A stretch of DNA of 64,000 bases from Pseudoalteromonas piscicida (GCF_002208135.1 NZ_CP021646.1:913501-977500); one strand, 5' to 3'; counted from the first letter of the stretch, positions 1 to 9,186 are shown. Program-made: numbers and translations. The notes: generated by a model not told the origin, from the letters alone.

Positions 1-163
1 AAGCTTGGTTTCAAATGGAGTTAAATCAATTTTCGACAGCGATGCGCACAACGAATGAAATCAAACGCCTGATCAGTGGCGCTCAGGATAAGTCGCTGAT
101 TTATGCTTATTACAATTTATCAGGGGGATTTATTCTAAGCTGGGATTATATGAGCTTGCCTTA

Positions 164-1831
164 GTGCAGTACAAAGACGCCCTGCTTATCGCGGAGCAAA
201 GAAGCGAGGAAATGGTATTTCAAACGAAAAGCAATATTGCTGACGTTTATTATCAGCTTGGCCAATATGATATGGCATTGAATTATTACACAGATTATTT
301 GCAATTTCTGAATTCAAACCAAGATGCGTTGTCACTATCACTGCTGTACAACAACATTGGTAAAGTGTATATCGCTAAAAATGAACTTGATAAAGCAGAG
401 GAGTTTTTAGATAAAGCGCAACAAATTCAAAAGAATAGCAAGTCTGATTATCATCTATCATATTCGTCACATTATCGAGGGAAAATAGCACTCGCTAGAG
501 GCCAATTGAGTGCTGCTTCTGAGTATTTTAGAAAAGCCATCACGACTTTTCAGCGACTCGGCACCACCAATGAAGTGAATGCCGTTAAGCTCGACTTAAT
601 TTCGTTGGATATCAAGCAAGGAGATATCACAGAAGCTAAAAAGCTCGCAGAAGAGGTGCTCGATTCTACTAGGCAAACCGGTGCTAAGAGTACTCAGGCG
701 AATGCCTTGTCCGTGCTTGCGAAAATCTCTGAGTTAGAAGGTGATAGCAAACAAGCACTGATCTTTACGCAAGAATTAAGTCTAGTTGATCGTGAAATCT
801 ATGCGCAGCAGCGTAACATTTCCTTATCTCGAGCTTCTTATGAGCTTGAAATGGTCGAAAAAGAGTTAGAAATTGAGTCGCTTAAACGTATACAAGCAGT
901 TCAATCAGCAGAGGCAAACGCACAACAAAAATGGCTCCTGAGTATCATCGTGTTTATGCTGATTTATGCCGTATCGACCATCGTTGTTATTCAGATTATT
1001 CGGCGTCGTAATAGCAAACTAAACACTACACTACAAGAGTTGACCAGTACCCAAGAAAAACTAGTTGAAGCAGAAAAAATGTCGTCACTTGCAGGGTTGG
1101 TTTCGGGAATGGCGCATCATCTTAATACACCTATTGGTCTGGTGATCACCGCAAACTCTTCCCTGAATGGATCACTTCATGACATTCAAAATAAATTTGA
1201 GCAGAAAACTTTATCGCCAAGTCAGCTTAGCCATTTCATCGGAGATGCTTTAGTCGCCTCAGATATTGTTGAGCGCAGTGCTCTTCGTCTTAATGCCACT
1301 GTCGAGCGCTTTAAAGCGATAAATACCTCAATTGGTAGTGCAGAGCTTAAAACAATTGAGGTCTCTGACTTTTTAAATTTGCACATTCGTGAAATGCTGA
1401 TCTGTACAGCACCAAAAGCGAAGTTAAGGTTGGATAACGATAGGCTTGAGATTCAAACCTACCCTAATATTTTGCTTGAGGTATTGAAGGAGTTTATGCA
1501 CAATTCAGTGCAACATGGTTTTATCGACAACCATTTAGAAGACCAATCTCTTATCTCCATCCGTGTGAATGAATATGATGATGCATGGCAGCTGAGTTAT
1601 AAAGATAACGGCAGAGGCTTACCTGATCATAATACTGAGCAAGTATTTAATCCTTTTTTTAGTACCAACTTAGCGGCGCAATTGGGTCTTGGCTTAACTA
1701 TCGTATTTAATAGCGTTGTCCACGTTCTTCAAGGCACTATTAAGGCGTATTCTAACGATGAAGGCGTCGAGTTTTTACTGACCTTACCTAAACAGCTTAA
1801 AAATGGCAGGCGTAAAGCTGTGGATAATTAA
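164..1831 (+). CDS. TPR-domain sensor histidine kinase (5' part frameshifted)
   Basis: A membrane-anchored sensor kinase. TPR-like helical repeats fill about residues 1-200, followed by a coiled coil, one membrane segment near 257-279, and a second coiled coil. The DHp helix follows, with H-box AHHLNTPIG (His 318 or 319). The HATPase domain has an N-box starting HNSVQHG, G1 box DNGRGLPD and G2 box GLGLTIV. The first usable start here is a GTG at 164, but it lies inside a TPR. The same TPR protein continues upstream in another frame (from the window start to about 127), ending in AYYNLSGG. One extra G in the G run at 123-127 would join the two frames. The real gene therefore starts outside the window and is either frameshifted or mis-sequenced. 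No cognate regulator lies next to it. Confidence 0.8.
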   Translation: MQYKDALLIAEQRSEEMVFQTKSNIADVYYQLGQYDMALNYYTDYLQFLNSNQDALSLSLLYNNIGKVYIAKNELDKAEEFLDKAQQIQKNSKSDYHLSYSSHYRGKIALARGQLSAASEYFRKAITTFQRLGTTNEVNAVKLDLISLDIKQGDITEAKKLAEEVLDSTRQTGAKSTQANALSVLAKISELEGDSKQALIFTQELSLVDREIYAQQRNISLSRASYELEMVEKELEIESLKRIQAVQSAEANAQQKWLLSIIVFMLIYAVSTIVVIQIIRRRNSKLNTTLQELTSTQEKLVEAEKMSSLAGLVSGMAHHLNTPIGLVITANSSLNGSLHDIQNKFEQKTLSPSQLSHFIGDALVASDIVERSALRLNATVERFKAINTSIGSAELKTIEVSDFLNLHIREMLICTAPKAKLRLDNDRLEIQTYPNILLEVLKEFMHNSVQHGFIDNHLEDQSLISIRVNEYDDAWQLSYKDNGRGLPDHNTEQVFNPFFSTNLAAQLGLGLTIVFNSVVHVLQGTIKAYSNDEGVEFLLTLPKQLKNGRRKAVDN

Positions 1832-1917
1832 TTCAACTACTTTCGGGAGCTGTGATGCTTTTAAAAATGAGCTGCTCGTCCATGAGTGAGCTCATTGGGC
1901 TAGTAACTGGTTTGCTA

Positions 1918-2990
1918 TTAAGGGTTGGTCACCTCGACGTCTTGGCCTGTTTGCAGGCGCTCTGCGCCACGAATAGCGACTCTATCGCCGGCATGTAAGG
2001 TATCGCTTGCGCGGGGAGTAATTTCAATCCATTGGCCTTTGCCACTACCTACGGTGACTGGAATTTGTTCAGCTTTATTTTGCTTATCTATTTTGACGAT
2101 GTGGGTGCCTTGCTTGCGTAATATCAGGGCATCGCGGTCAACCTGCAATACGGGGTGTTCGCTAGTGAGCGGCACAGCCACATCAACTAATTGACCAATC
2201 GCCCACGTATGGGTTTGTTCTGCTGCGAGTGTCGCACGCACTTCAACGGTTTGTGAGCGCGGATCGGTTGAGGGATCACCGCTGTGACTTTCGCTGACGT
2301 ATTATCTGGCTGTGATAAGTCACCAGAGCGGATTGGCAGTTCGATGCCTTTTTGCAGAAACTTTAAGTATTTAACAGGCACATATAAGCGAACTTCAAGG
2401 TGATGAATATCTAATATGGTGAGCAGTTCATCGGCGCGGTTGATTTCTCGCCCTGCGCGTTTAAAACGTTCACTGATAACGCCATCAAATGGTGCGCGTA
2501 CCGTTGCGCGAGACAATTTATCGTCAATAACCTTAAGCTCGACCTCTGCTAAGGCGATATCTGAAAGGGCTAAATCATGTTTATTTTGCATCTCATCGAC
2601 TTGGCTTTCTGCCGCACTACTGGTTTTTGCGAGCTTTTTCAATCGAGTCAATTCTTGTTGGTATAAGCGTAAATTGATCTTGGCTCGATTTAATAATTCG
2701 GCTTGGCGGGCCTTCTCGAGTTCCAGTGGGAGCGTATCCATACGTACTAAGATTTCGTCTTTTACGACGCTAGTGCCTGGCTCTGCTACGTACAACAAAC
2801 GGCCGCTAACCCCAGCGGTCAGCGTCACGTCATCTTTTCCATACAGTGTGCCGCTAACTTCAATTTCGCTCGTGAGAGGGGCTTTTGTGACTTCAGCGAC
2901 GGTGACCGGCACGACAGCGATGGCTTGTGGTGCACTAATCGCTGTACACAGCGCTAAGGCTTGAAGTGTCAGTTTTATTGGATTTTTCAT
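1918..2990 (-). pseudogene. RND efflux membrane fusion protein, split by one frameshift
   Basis: Periplasmic adaptor (HlyD/AcrA family) linking an inner-membrane RND pump to an outer-membrane channel. The N-terminal piece (stop at 2187) has a signal peptide from the ATG at 2990 (MKNPIKLTLQALAL), a lipoyl-type domain, a helical hairpin and part of a beta barrel. The C-terminal piece (1918 to about 2241) continues the barrel and membrane-proximal domain in another frame. Adding one base near 2265-2275 gives a continuous reading through DPRSQTVEVRATL. A GTG at 3008 is possible but would put six residues before the signal peptide. It lies just downstream of the permease gene, so they are probably one transcript. 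Whether the break is real or a sequencing error is unknown. Confidence 0.8.
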
Positions 2991-3004
2991 TCTGTTCTCA
3001 CTAC

Positions 3005-6000
3005 TCACTGATTGGCAACTAGGCTGAGCGGGGCTTTGGCCGTTGATTTGTTTGTTTCGGATGGCGGAGTTTGCCGCCCAAGTTGTAATAAACTCGGCAT
3101 CAACACTAAGGTAAATAATGCACTGATAGCCATGCCACCGACGATGACGGTAGCAAGGCCGCGGTAGATTTCTGATCCTACGCCTGGCATGAGCATCAGT
3201 GGCAGCATACCAAACAGGCTGGTCAAGGTACTCAAGTAGACAGGCCTTGCTCTTAGTAACACCGCTTGTCTGACCGATGCTTCACGGCTCATGCCAAAAG
3301 CCATCGCAACCCGGGTCTGATCTACTAGCAAAATGGCATTATTAACGACCAGCCCAAGCAAGATGATAAAGCCTATCATGGTCAGTAGATCCAAGGATTG
3401 GAAGGTAAAGAGGTTTAAGATATACAGAGCCAGTACGCCGCCTGCGATAGCCAGTGGCATCACTAATAATACTAAGGCACTGTCTTTGGCGGACTTAAAC
3501 AGTGCGGTCATTAACAAGAACAAAATGAACAATGCGAGGACAAAATTCAACGCCATTTCTTCCATTGCGGAATTCATCTTTTGCGCATTCCCCGCCAAAA
3601 TAGCACCGGCGCTTGCCGGTAGGCTTGCGCGCACTTTTGGCATTACCTGTTCACTCAAGATGGTTTGCACTTGCTGCAGGCTCATATCAGCCGGAGGCGT
3701 GACAACAATGCTGACCGTGCGACGGCCATTAACACGTCGCAGTTGCGTCGGGCCAACCGTACGTTCTATATTTGCCAACTCGCCAAGAGTTTGAATTCCT
3801 GATTGAGGTGTAACGATAGGCAAGGCTTTTAGTTCTTCAGGGCTTTGCCAAGGGATACCACGAAGGATAACGTTCATACGCTCGTTACCATCAAAATACT
3901 CATTGACGAATAATCCACCAGTATAAGCTTGTACTGCTTGAGACACATCTCGACGCGTTAATCCTGCTTGGGTGATCCTGCGATCATTGGGCGTTAATCT
4001 AAGCTCTGGCTCTGCCATGTCCAGCCGAGGTTGAGGTCTGGCAGTTGCCTCAGGTAGCGCTGCTTGCACTGCCTGCAAAGCCACTTGAGCACCTGAGATT
4101 AGGTCGTCCATATTGGGACCGGTGAGGTCAATATTGATATCGCGACCATCGCCGCCATTGGCGACTTGGATCATGGATCCGCGAAAGAAAAACACTTGAG
4201 TATCGGGAAGATCCACAAAGATTTCTTCTTTGGCCACTTTCATCAACTCTCCAACACGTTGAGGGTCGGCTGAATAGATAAATCCCCCTGCATTAGAGCC
4301 AAACGCATAAAAGTTAAAGTCTTTAATACCCGGCTCTTTTTCGCCTTGGTAATAGGGCATTAAGCGCTTTTTCACGCGCAGCAGTAGTTCTTCTTCCATA
4401 AACTGTACGTTACCACCTGGTGGTGTCATGAGGTTAAAGAAAAAGCCGTCGGTAGGGGCTCTTGGCATAAAGTCAGTTTTTGGCAGCATGGTCATGGTTG
4501 CAACCACCGAGCCACCCAGTAATACGCCAATCCAAGTAAGTTGCTTTACTCTATTATTGGTCAACGTCATGATGAAATTGGTGAGTTTCTGCCAGTATTG
4601 GTGATAAGGATCTGGTTTTAGTTCAGCGTCTGGCCACAAATGGTTTGCCAGTGGAATAAGGGTAATTGCACACAGCATTGACGCAATAACGGCAATCGAG
4701 AGTGTCAGTGCTAAATCGGAGAATAGTTGCCCCTCAATACCCGCCATAAAAAGGATAGGTAAAAAGATGGCGACGCTGGTGGTTGTCGAAGCAAATAGTG
4801 CACCGGTCACTTGTGCGGCGCCTTTTAAAGCGGCTTTTTTGTTATCGAATCCTTGTGCTCTTAAGCGAGAGATATTCTCTTGGACTATGATAGCGGCGTC
4901 CAGCACTAAGCCCACTGCAAATGCCAACCCCGCTAATGAGATCACATTCAGACTACGATTAAAGATATTAAGCGCTAGAAAGGCGACCATCAACGAGATG
5001 GGGATCGTAGCTGCAATCACCAAGGTTGCTTTTAAGCCTCTAAAAAATAGCCATAGAATTAAACAAGATAAGAGTACTCCAAGGCCTAAATTACTTTTTA
5101 CTAAAGAAAGGGCATTACGAATGTGGACGGAGGCATCAAAGCTGAGCTCAATCGACAAACCATTTTCAGCCAGCGGCCCTTGGTTTAATTCATCAATTGC
5201 AAGGTTGATTTCATCAAGTAAGGCAACGGTATTTGCCTCGTTGGCCCGTGAGATCCGAATATAGTAGGCCGGTTTACCATTGCGGCCACTCATGCCTAAG
5301 CGGTCTGAAAAGGTGCGTTCAACACTGGCGATATCACCCAAGTAGATGGGCCTGTCCCCCGAATAGCCGACGCGCATTTGCGCCATACTGGAAAGGTCGT
5401 ACTGGCCGGTAAATCGCACGGTATATTGACGGCGTCCAACATTGGCAAGACCCCCAGAAGTGTCGCGAGAGCTTGCAAGTACATTACTGATTTGATCTAA
5501 ACTAATACCAAGCGCGGCAGCTTTGTGCGGATCGAAAGTAATACGCAGCTCTTTTGGCCGCTCACTTGCTAAATCGACACGTGCCACGCCGGGAATACGG
5601 GCAAGTCTCGGTTCAATAAACTCGTCGATTTGCTTTTGAAACTGCGCCATATCAAAGTCGAGGCTATTTGACTGGTAGTCTTTGGGCGTGACCAGCAACG
5701 TGGCTGCTGCTTCACCATTATTACCGCCGGCAAACACGACTGGGTCTAGCGCATCAAGTGGCAACGGCGGGGCTTGATTTAAGCTTGTTAGCACATCTAA
5801 CATCGCTTGTTGCATATTCGCACCCACCGCAAATGTTAGCGTAATAGAGCCATTACCGCGGTTGATGTTGGTATTCACCTCAAGGGCGCCGGGGGTGTTC
5901 TTTACCGCATTTTCTAGCGGTTCAATGATCACTGATTCTATCTCTTCTGGGGCGGCTTGGCGCCATCCCGAGAAAATCGTGATTTGTGGTTGCTCAATAT

Positions 6001-6115
6001 CTGGCGTCAACTGAATGGGCAGTTTAAATACACTCAACAGCCCAAATAAAATAATCAACACCAAGATGACAATTACACTCGCTGGATTTTTTAGCGAACT
6101 GCGTGTCACGTTCAT
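3005..6115 (-). CDS. RND efflux transporter permease subunit
   Basis: Inner-membrane proton-driven efflux pump of the AcrB/HAE type, about 1036 aa. The first membrane helix near residues 12-30 is followed by a large periplasmic loop with porter motifs, a central membrane bundle, a second periplasmic loop and a C-terminal membrane bundle. I chose the ATG at 6115 (MNVTRSSLKNPAS) with a GGAAA motif upstream over the in-frame TTG at 6130. In the fourth membrane helix the usual paired acidic residues read LDAAIIVQEN, so only one aspartate is present. In the tenth helix the position often holding lysine reads GLVVNNAILLVDQ. The adaptor gene follows it directly; in most RND operons the adaptor comes first. 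No outer-membrane factor is nearby. The substrate cannot be told. Confidence 0.9.
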   Translation of the reverse strand: MNVTRSSLKNPASVIVILVLIILFGLLSVFKLPIQLTPDIEQPQITIFSGWRQAAPEEIESVIIEPLENAVKNTPGALEVNTNINRGNGSITLTFAVGANMQQAMLDVLTSLNQAPPLPLDALDPVVFAGGNNGEAAATLLVTPKDYQSNSLDFDMAQFQKQIDEFIEPRLARIPGVARVDLASERPKELRITFDPHKAAALGISLDQISNVLASSRDTSGGLANVGRRQYTVRFTGQYDLSSMAQMRVGYSGDRPIYLGDIASVERTFSDRLGMSGRNGKPAYYIRISRANEANTVALLDEINLAIDELNQGPLAENGLSIELSFDASVHIRNALSLVKSNLGLGVLLSCLILWLFFRGLKATLVIAATIPISLMVAFLALNIFNRSLNVISLAGLAFAVGLVLDAAIIVQENISRLRAQGFDNKKAALKGAAQVTGALFASTTTSVAIFLPILFMAGIEGQLFSDLALTLSIAVIASMLCAITLIPLANHLWPDAELKPDPYHQYWQKLTNFIMTLTNNRVKQLTWIGVLLGGSVVATMTMLPKTDFMPRAPTDGFFFNLMTPPGGNVQFMEEELLLRVKKRLMPYYQGEKEPGIKDFNFYAFGSNAGGFIYSADPQRVGELMKVAKEEIFVDLPDTQVFFFRGSMIQVANGGDGRDINIDLTGPNMDDLISGAQVALQAVQAALPEATARPQPRLDMAEPELRLTPNDRRITQAGLTRRDVSQAVQAYTGGLFVNEYFDGNERMNVILRGIPWQSPEELKALPIVTPQSGIQTLGELANIERTVGPTQLRRVNGRRTVSIVVTPPADMSLQQVQTILSEQVMPKVRASLPASAGAILAGNAQKMNSAMEEMALNFVLALFILFLLMTALFKSAKDSALVLLVMPLAIAGGVLALYILNLFTFQSLDLLTMIGFIILLGLVVNNAILLVDQTRVAMAFGMSREASVRQAVLLRARPVYLSTLTSLFGMLPLMLMPGVGSEIYRGLATVIVGGMAISALFTLVLMPSLLQLGRQTPPSETNKSTAKAPLSLVANQ

Positions 6116-6401
6116 TTGGTATATTTCCAATCTTGCTTTTTCTGCATTGTAGTGTGATGTAAAAAAAGTGCCAGTAAGGTGAAATTCATGTTTGCTAAAG
6201 TTAGCGCTAAATCGGCGAAAATAAGCGATAAAGCGTATTTCTGTAATACCTTGTAACGCTTTTTATAGTTTGAAAAAACTTTTTGATCTGAATTAAAGGC
6301 AAATAAACTTGTACTAGTAAGATCAATAGAAGTGACTAAACTTAGCCGAGCATGATCAGTTCTTTGCAATAATTGATAAATGATGTTCAAAAGGAGGTTA
6401 T

Positions 6402-6866
6402 ATGTACGTTGCGTTGAAATGGGACCATATTATCGGAGCACATTTTGTGCAGTGGATCGTCGTAGAGTGCAGTGGTGTAACGGATAAATTTGGATTACCT
6501 CAAGCCTTACCACCTAGGCGTGATATTGCCTACTTCACCGATCCCCAATCGGCGGAGCAAGACGCTAAACAATTTGCGGATTACAAAAATACTGGGCAGG
6601 TGGAGCATATTGAAAAAAAATACTCCCCCAATTTGGGCGAACACCATGGCTTTTGTCACTATGCGTGGGATCACACCTATCTTGGTGAGCTAGTAAAGCA
6701 TGCTGTGCTTTACTGGGAAGACGGCAAACACTTTTCACCGGAACCATATCGAAGCGATATCGCCTACTTTATCGACCCGCAAACAAGTGAAATGGATAGT
6801 ATTTTTTTCGCACAATATAAGCTAGAGCGAGCAAGGCTGCTCAGGCAGAATCAAGACGCAGGCTAA
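6402..6866 (+). CDS. Uncharacterised protein with an internal duplication
   Basis: 154 aa, not recognised. It has no signal peptide or membrane segment. Two copies of one unit are visible: RRDIAYFTDPQSAEQDA in the first half and RSDIAYFIDPQTSEMDS in the second, each followed by an FAxYK stretch. The protein is rich in aromatic residues and histidine (GEHHGFCHYAWDHTYLG lies between the repeats). The start is supported by a near-perfect Shine-Dalgarno, AAGGAGGT at 6391-6398, a few bases before the ATG. It is alone on the plus strand, divergent from the RND permease, and is followed by a strong hairpin at 6890. Function unknown. Confidence 0.75.
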   Translation: MYVALKWDHIIGAHFVQWIVVECSGVTDKFGLPQALPPRRDIAYFTDPQSAEQDAKQFADYKNTGQVEHIEKKYSPNLGEHHGFCHYAWDHTYLGELVKHAVLYWEDGKHFSPEPYRSDIAYFIDPQTSEMDSIFFAQYKLERARLLRQNQDAG

Positions 6867-6878
6867 TACCAATTGGTA
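6867..6878. repeat. 12-bp palindrome TACCAATTGGTA
   Basis: Perfect palindrome directly after the stop codon of the preceding gene. Half of it (TACCAATT) also begins the dispersed element at 21906 and appears at 24495, so it may be a remnant or an insertion hotspot for that family. Confidence 0.5.
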
Positions 6879-6889
6879 CAACATATCGA

Positions 6890-6920
6890 CCACCTCACCA
6901 ACTGGTGAGGTGGGTTTGTC
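6890..6920. terminator. Bidirectional terminator hairpin
   Basis: A 10-bp perfect stem, CCACCTCACC / GGTGAGGTGG with a 4-base loop, followed by a short T-rich tail. It lies between two convergent genes. Confidence 0.7.
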
Positions 6921-6927
6921 TTAACAA

Positions 6928-7722
6928 TTACTGAGCATTGTCTACGTCACTTTGTGTATACGTTGGGTAGCCACTTGGTTTAAAACGGTTGAGGTTATTT
7001 AGGAAGCGATTATCTTTTACGGGCAAAGTGGCGGAGCCATAATCATACTGATTTAGCTTTTCTCGTAATTCCGCATTTGAAATTCCATCTCCAGTCATTT
7101 TGTACCAACTGATAATAGCGGGAGTGACAAAGCGGTGATAGTTGTTTTCGGCGATTTCGTTTGATTTGGCGAAGCGCATTGCATGGGTCAAAATGCCATC
7201 TTTATGATAAACAATTTTTAAATGACCATTCTCGAAGGGGAGCTCATCAGCAGGTTTAGTGAATAAGTCGCCATGTGCGCTATAACTACCATGTGTTACT
7301 ATTCCATCTCGGGTCCACACCGCTGTATACTCCCAGTCATGTCGGTGACCACCGCCAAAGTAATCAAACACTTGGTCTTTTTTAAAGTAAAGTGCATAGA
7401 AATGTCCACAATATTCGCCGCTAGCCGTTGTTTTACAGGCGTAGCGATGCACAGTATTAGACGTATTTAAAAATTGATTATCTCGGCAATCACCTGTGAT
7501 GCGGCCCGATGTTTTTAGCCCTGAATTTTGCACACCAGTTCTACTGATCCCAGCACTAGGCAGGCAACCATCACTGTCAAAATCGAACACAGGTTCAGTA
7601 CCGTTAATAATGTAAGGTGCGGGTAAGGCTTCGTCTAACGCCGCAAAGTTATTGGCGTAAGTGTACTGAGTAGACGCTGCAATAATGGCGAGGGATAATA
7701 AAGGGAGTTTTGTTGTTGTCAT
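6928..7722 (-). CDS. NPP1/NLP-family secreted protein (necrosis-inducing-like)
   Basis: Secreted protein of the Nep1-like (NLP/NPP1) family, whose characterised members from plant pathogens bind plant membrane sphingolipids and lyse cells. The diagnostic heptapeptide GHRHDWE is present intact near residue 125, within a beta-sheet core, and cysteines occur before it. The start is set at 7722 because this gives a clean signal peptide (MTTTKLPLLSLAIIAAS then cleavage near YTYA) preceded by AAGGAAAG. An upstream in-frame start at 7773 would bury the signal peptide. The mature part is about 240 aa, normal for the family. It is a single gene between convergent and co-directional neighbours. Its role in a marine bacterium is not known; algal interaction is a guess. 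Confidence 0.85.
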   Translation of the reverse strand: MTTTKLPLLSLAIIAASTQYTYANNFAALDEALPAPYIINGTEPVFDFDSDGCLPSAGISRTGVQNSGLKTSGRITGDCRDNQFLNTSNTVHRYACKTTASGEYCGHFYALYFKKDQVFDYFGGGHRHDWEYTAVWTRDGIVTHGSYSAHGDLFTKPADELPFENGHLKIVYHKDGILTHAMRFAKSNEIAENNYHRFVTPAIISWYKMTGDGISNAELREKLNQYDYGSATLPVKDNRFLNNLNRFKPSGYPTYTQSDVDNAQ

Positions 7723-7822
7723 ACTTCTTTCCTTAATAAATGCAGTTGTACCGTTCTTCGCAACTGCTATCAATTAGAGTCTAAGGTTAAAAAAGAAGTA
7801 TGACTTAAATGTATATTTAATG

Positions 7823-7984
7823 TTAAGTTTTTTGTTGTTTATCTAGCTTGTTTTGAAAATCAGATCTGACAATTTCAAGTGCAGCCACCACTTCCTCAAC
7901 AGGGAGATCATGCTCCTCTAACAACATAATGAGGTCGACGGCAAGCTTTACATGAGTTGGCGCTTGTTCTAAAGGGGTACTCAT
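7823..7984 (-). CDS. rsmS: RsmS (YbaM/DUF2496) small regulatory protein
   Basis: A 53-aa cytoplasmic protein matching E. coli YbaM/RsmS in length and in the core VKLAVDLIMLLEEHDLPVEE. RsmS was described in enterobacteria as a small pleiotropic regulator linked to the Rsm system. Its ATG overlaps the stop of the upstream comFB-like gene by four bases (ATGA), so translation is probably coupled. It is the last gene of the dinG-tauE-priC operon. In E. coli ybaM lies next to priC; here two genes separate them, which supports the identification. It is short and easily missed. Confidence 0.85.
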   Translation of the reverse strand: MSTPLEQAPTHVKLAVDLIMLLEEHDLPVEEVVAALEIVRSDFQNKLDKQQKT

Positions 7985-8253
7985 ACTTGAAATTGTTCCT
8001 TTTTAGCGATTTGCGAAATGGCAAAATCAATCGCACGCTCTACCGCTTGTTCCATTTTTACACGCTCAGGCTGCGGCAGGTAAAACTCCATGTCGACATC
8101 GTAGCGAATATAACGCGATGGAAGTTGGTTCAAAACAGTACAACAAAAGTCAGCCATTACGTCTTCATCATAGATTTTATCTAACTTACGACGGACGATA
8201 TGTTCGACTACCAGCTTTTCATAATAATTATGAATATCATCATGTAACTTCAT
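7981..8253 (-). CDS. ComFB-family late competence-like protein
   Basis: A 90-aa soluble protein of the ComFB family, named after a small gene in the Bacillus comF operon. The N-terminal MKLHDDIHNYYEKLVVEHIVR and the pattern of conserved cysteines and tyrosines (DFCCTVLNQLPSRYI) match the family. The molecular function is not settled; cyanobacterial members have been reported to bind cyclic dinucleotides. It starts 27 bases after the histone-deacetylase-like gene and overlaps rsmS by four bases, so it is co-transcribed with them. A role in competence in this organism is not shown. Confidence 0.7.
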   Translation of the reverse strand: MKLHDDIHNYYEKLVVEHIVRRKLDKIYDEDVMADFCCTVLNQLPSRYIRYDVDMEFYLPQPERVKMEQAVERAIDFAISQIAKKEQFQV

Positions 8254-8280
8254 ACAGCCTCCTGCACATTCCTTTTAAGT

Positions 8281-9186
8281 TTATATCATAATAGCGGGGT
8301 TATCGAACAAAGCCAAAAAGGTTTGTTGATGGATATCTACAAGATGATCAACGTTGCGCTGATAGCCCCCACCAAGAGCAAAAGCTAATGGAATCTTGAG
8401 GCGATGTGCATACTCAAATACTATCGTGTCTCGAGCTTTAACACCTTGCTTTGAAACACTAAAGTGTCCTAGTTCATCACCTTGGTAAACGTCTGCGCCT
8501 GCGTTATAGAGGATGATGTCTGGCTGGTATAAACGGGTAGCAAGTTGTAAGGCTTCGCGGACAGTTGCCAAATATTGCGCGTCCTGTGTATTAATTGGTA
8601 AGGCAAAGTCCAAATCGGATTGCGGTTTAACGCGAGGAAAGTTACTTTCACAGTGGATGGAGCAGGTGATGATATCGTTTCTATTCTCTGTGATAGTAGC
8701 AGTGCCATCGCCTTGGTGCACGTCACAATCAAAGATCAGCACTCGCTCAACCTGTTGATGCGTGATGAGTAGTGCTGCGACCACTGCCCAATCATTAAAT
8801 ATACAAAATCCGCTGCCAAAATCGCGATGTGCGTGATGGTAGCCGCCGCTTAAGTTTGCTCCGAATCCATGTTCAAGTGCATACTTTGCTGCCGCTAAAC
8901 TGCCACCTAGAGAAATCAAAGTGCGTTCCACGAGTTGCTCACTCCACGGAAAGCCCATTTTCTTTATCGCTTTTTCGCTCAACGTGCCGCTTAGAAAGGC
9001 ATCAACGTAATTACTGTCGTGGCAAAGCTGCAGCGCATCAGGTGTGATTTTTTGCTCGGGCTGTTTGATAAAGTGGGTAAATTTACAGGCGTTTATTCGT
9101 TGATACAATTTTTGATATTTGCTGATGGGGAAGCGGTGCTTCTCTGGCAGGTTTAGCTCGCTATAAATAGGGTGGTAGTAAAGCAT
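8281..9186 (-). CDS. Histone deacetylase family protein
   Basis: A zinc-dependent class II-like deacetylase fold protein, 301 aa, of the bacterial acetoin-utilisation/acetylpolyamine amidohydrolase superfamily. Visible motifs are the catalytic His pair in GGYHHAHRDFGSGFC, the zinc ligands in FDCDVHQGDGT (Asp and His), a third metal Asp in AGADVYQGDELG, and the late glycine-rich loop ALGGGYQ. No signal peptide is present, so it is cytoplasmic. Its start overlaps the priC stop by one base. The physiological substrate (protein lysine, polyamine or another acetyl compound) cannot be told from sequence. Confidence 0.85.
   Translation of the reverse strand: MLYYHPIYSELNLPEKHRFPISKYQKLYQRINACKFTHFIKQPEQKITPDALQLCHDSNYVDAFLSGTLSEKAIKKMGFPWSEQLVERTLISLGGSLAAAKYALEHGFGANLSGGYHHAHRDFGSGFCIFNDWAVVAALLITHQQVERVLIFDCDVHQGDGTATITENRNDIITCSIHCESNFPRVKPQSDLDFALPINTQDAQYLATVREALQLATRLYQPDIILYNAGADVYQGDELGHFSVSKQGVKARDTIVFEYAHRLKIPLAFALGGGYQRNVDHLVDIHQQTFLALFDNPAIMI

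Noticed and set aside
1866..1896. Inverted repeat AATGAGCT ... AGCTCATT between the kinase and the RND adaptor
   Set aside because: Loop of about 15 bases and no T run; not a convincing terminator or operator.
2416..2964. Long plus-strand ORF opposite the RND adaptor
   Set aside because: Antisense shadow of a conserved coding region with no signal or domain.
4767..5264. 165-aa plus-strand ORF inside the RND permease
   Set aside because: Shadow of the permease gene on the other strand; no ribosome binding site or domain.
6201..6210. TTAGCGCTAA palindrome upstream of the RND permease
   Set aside because: Short palindromes of this kind are common in AT-rich promoters; no regulator gene is adjacent, so no operator is claimed.
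6112..6390. 92-aa minus-strand ORF before the RND permease
   Set aside because: Low-complexity AT-rich reading in the promoter region, with no coding signal.
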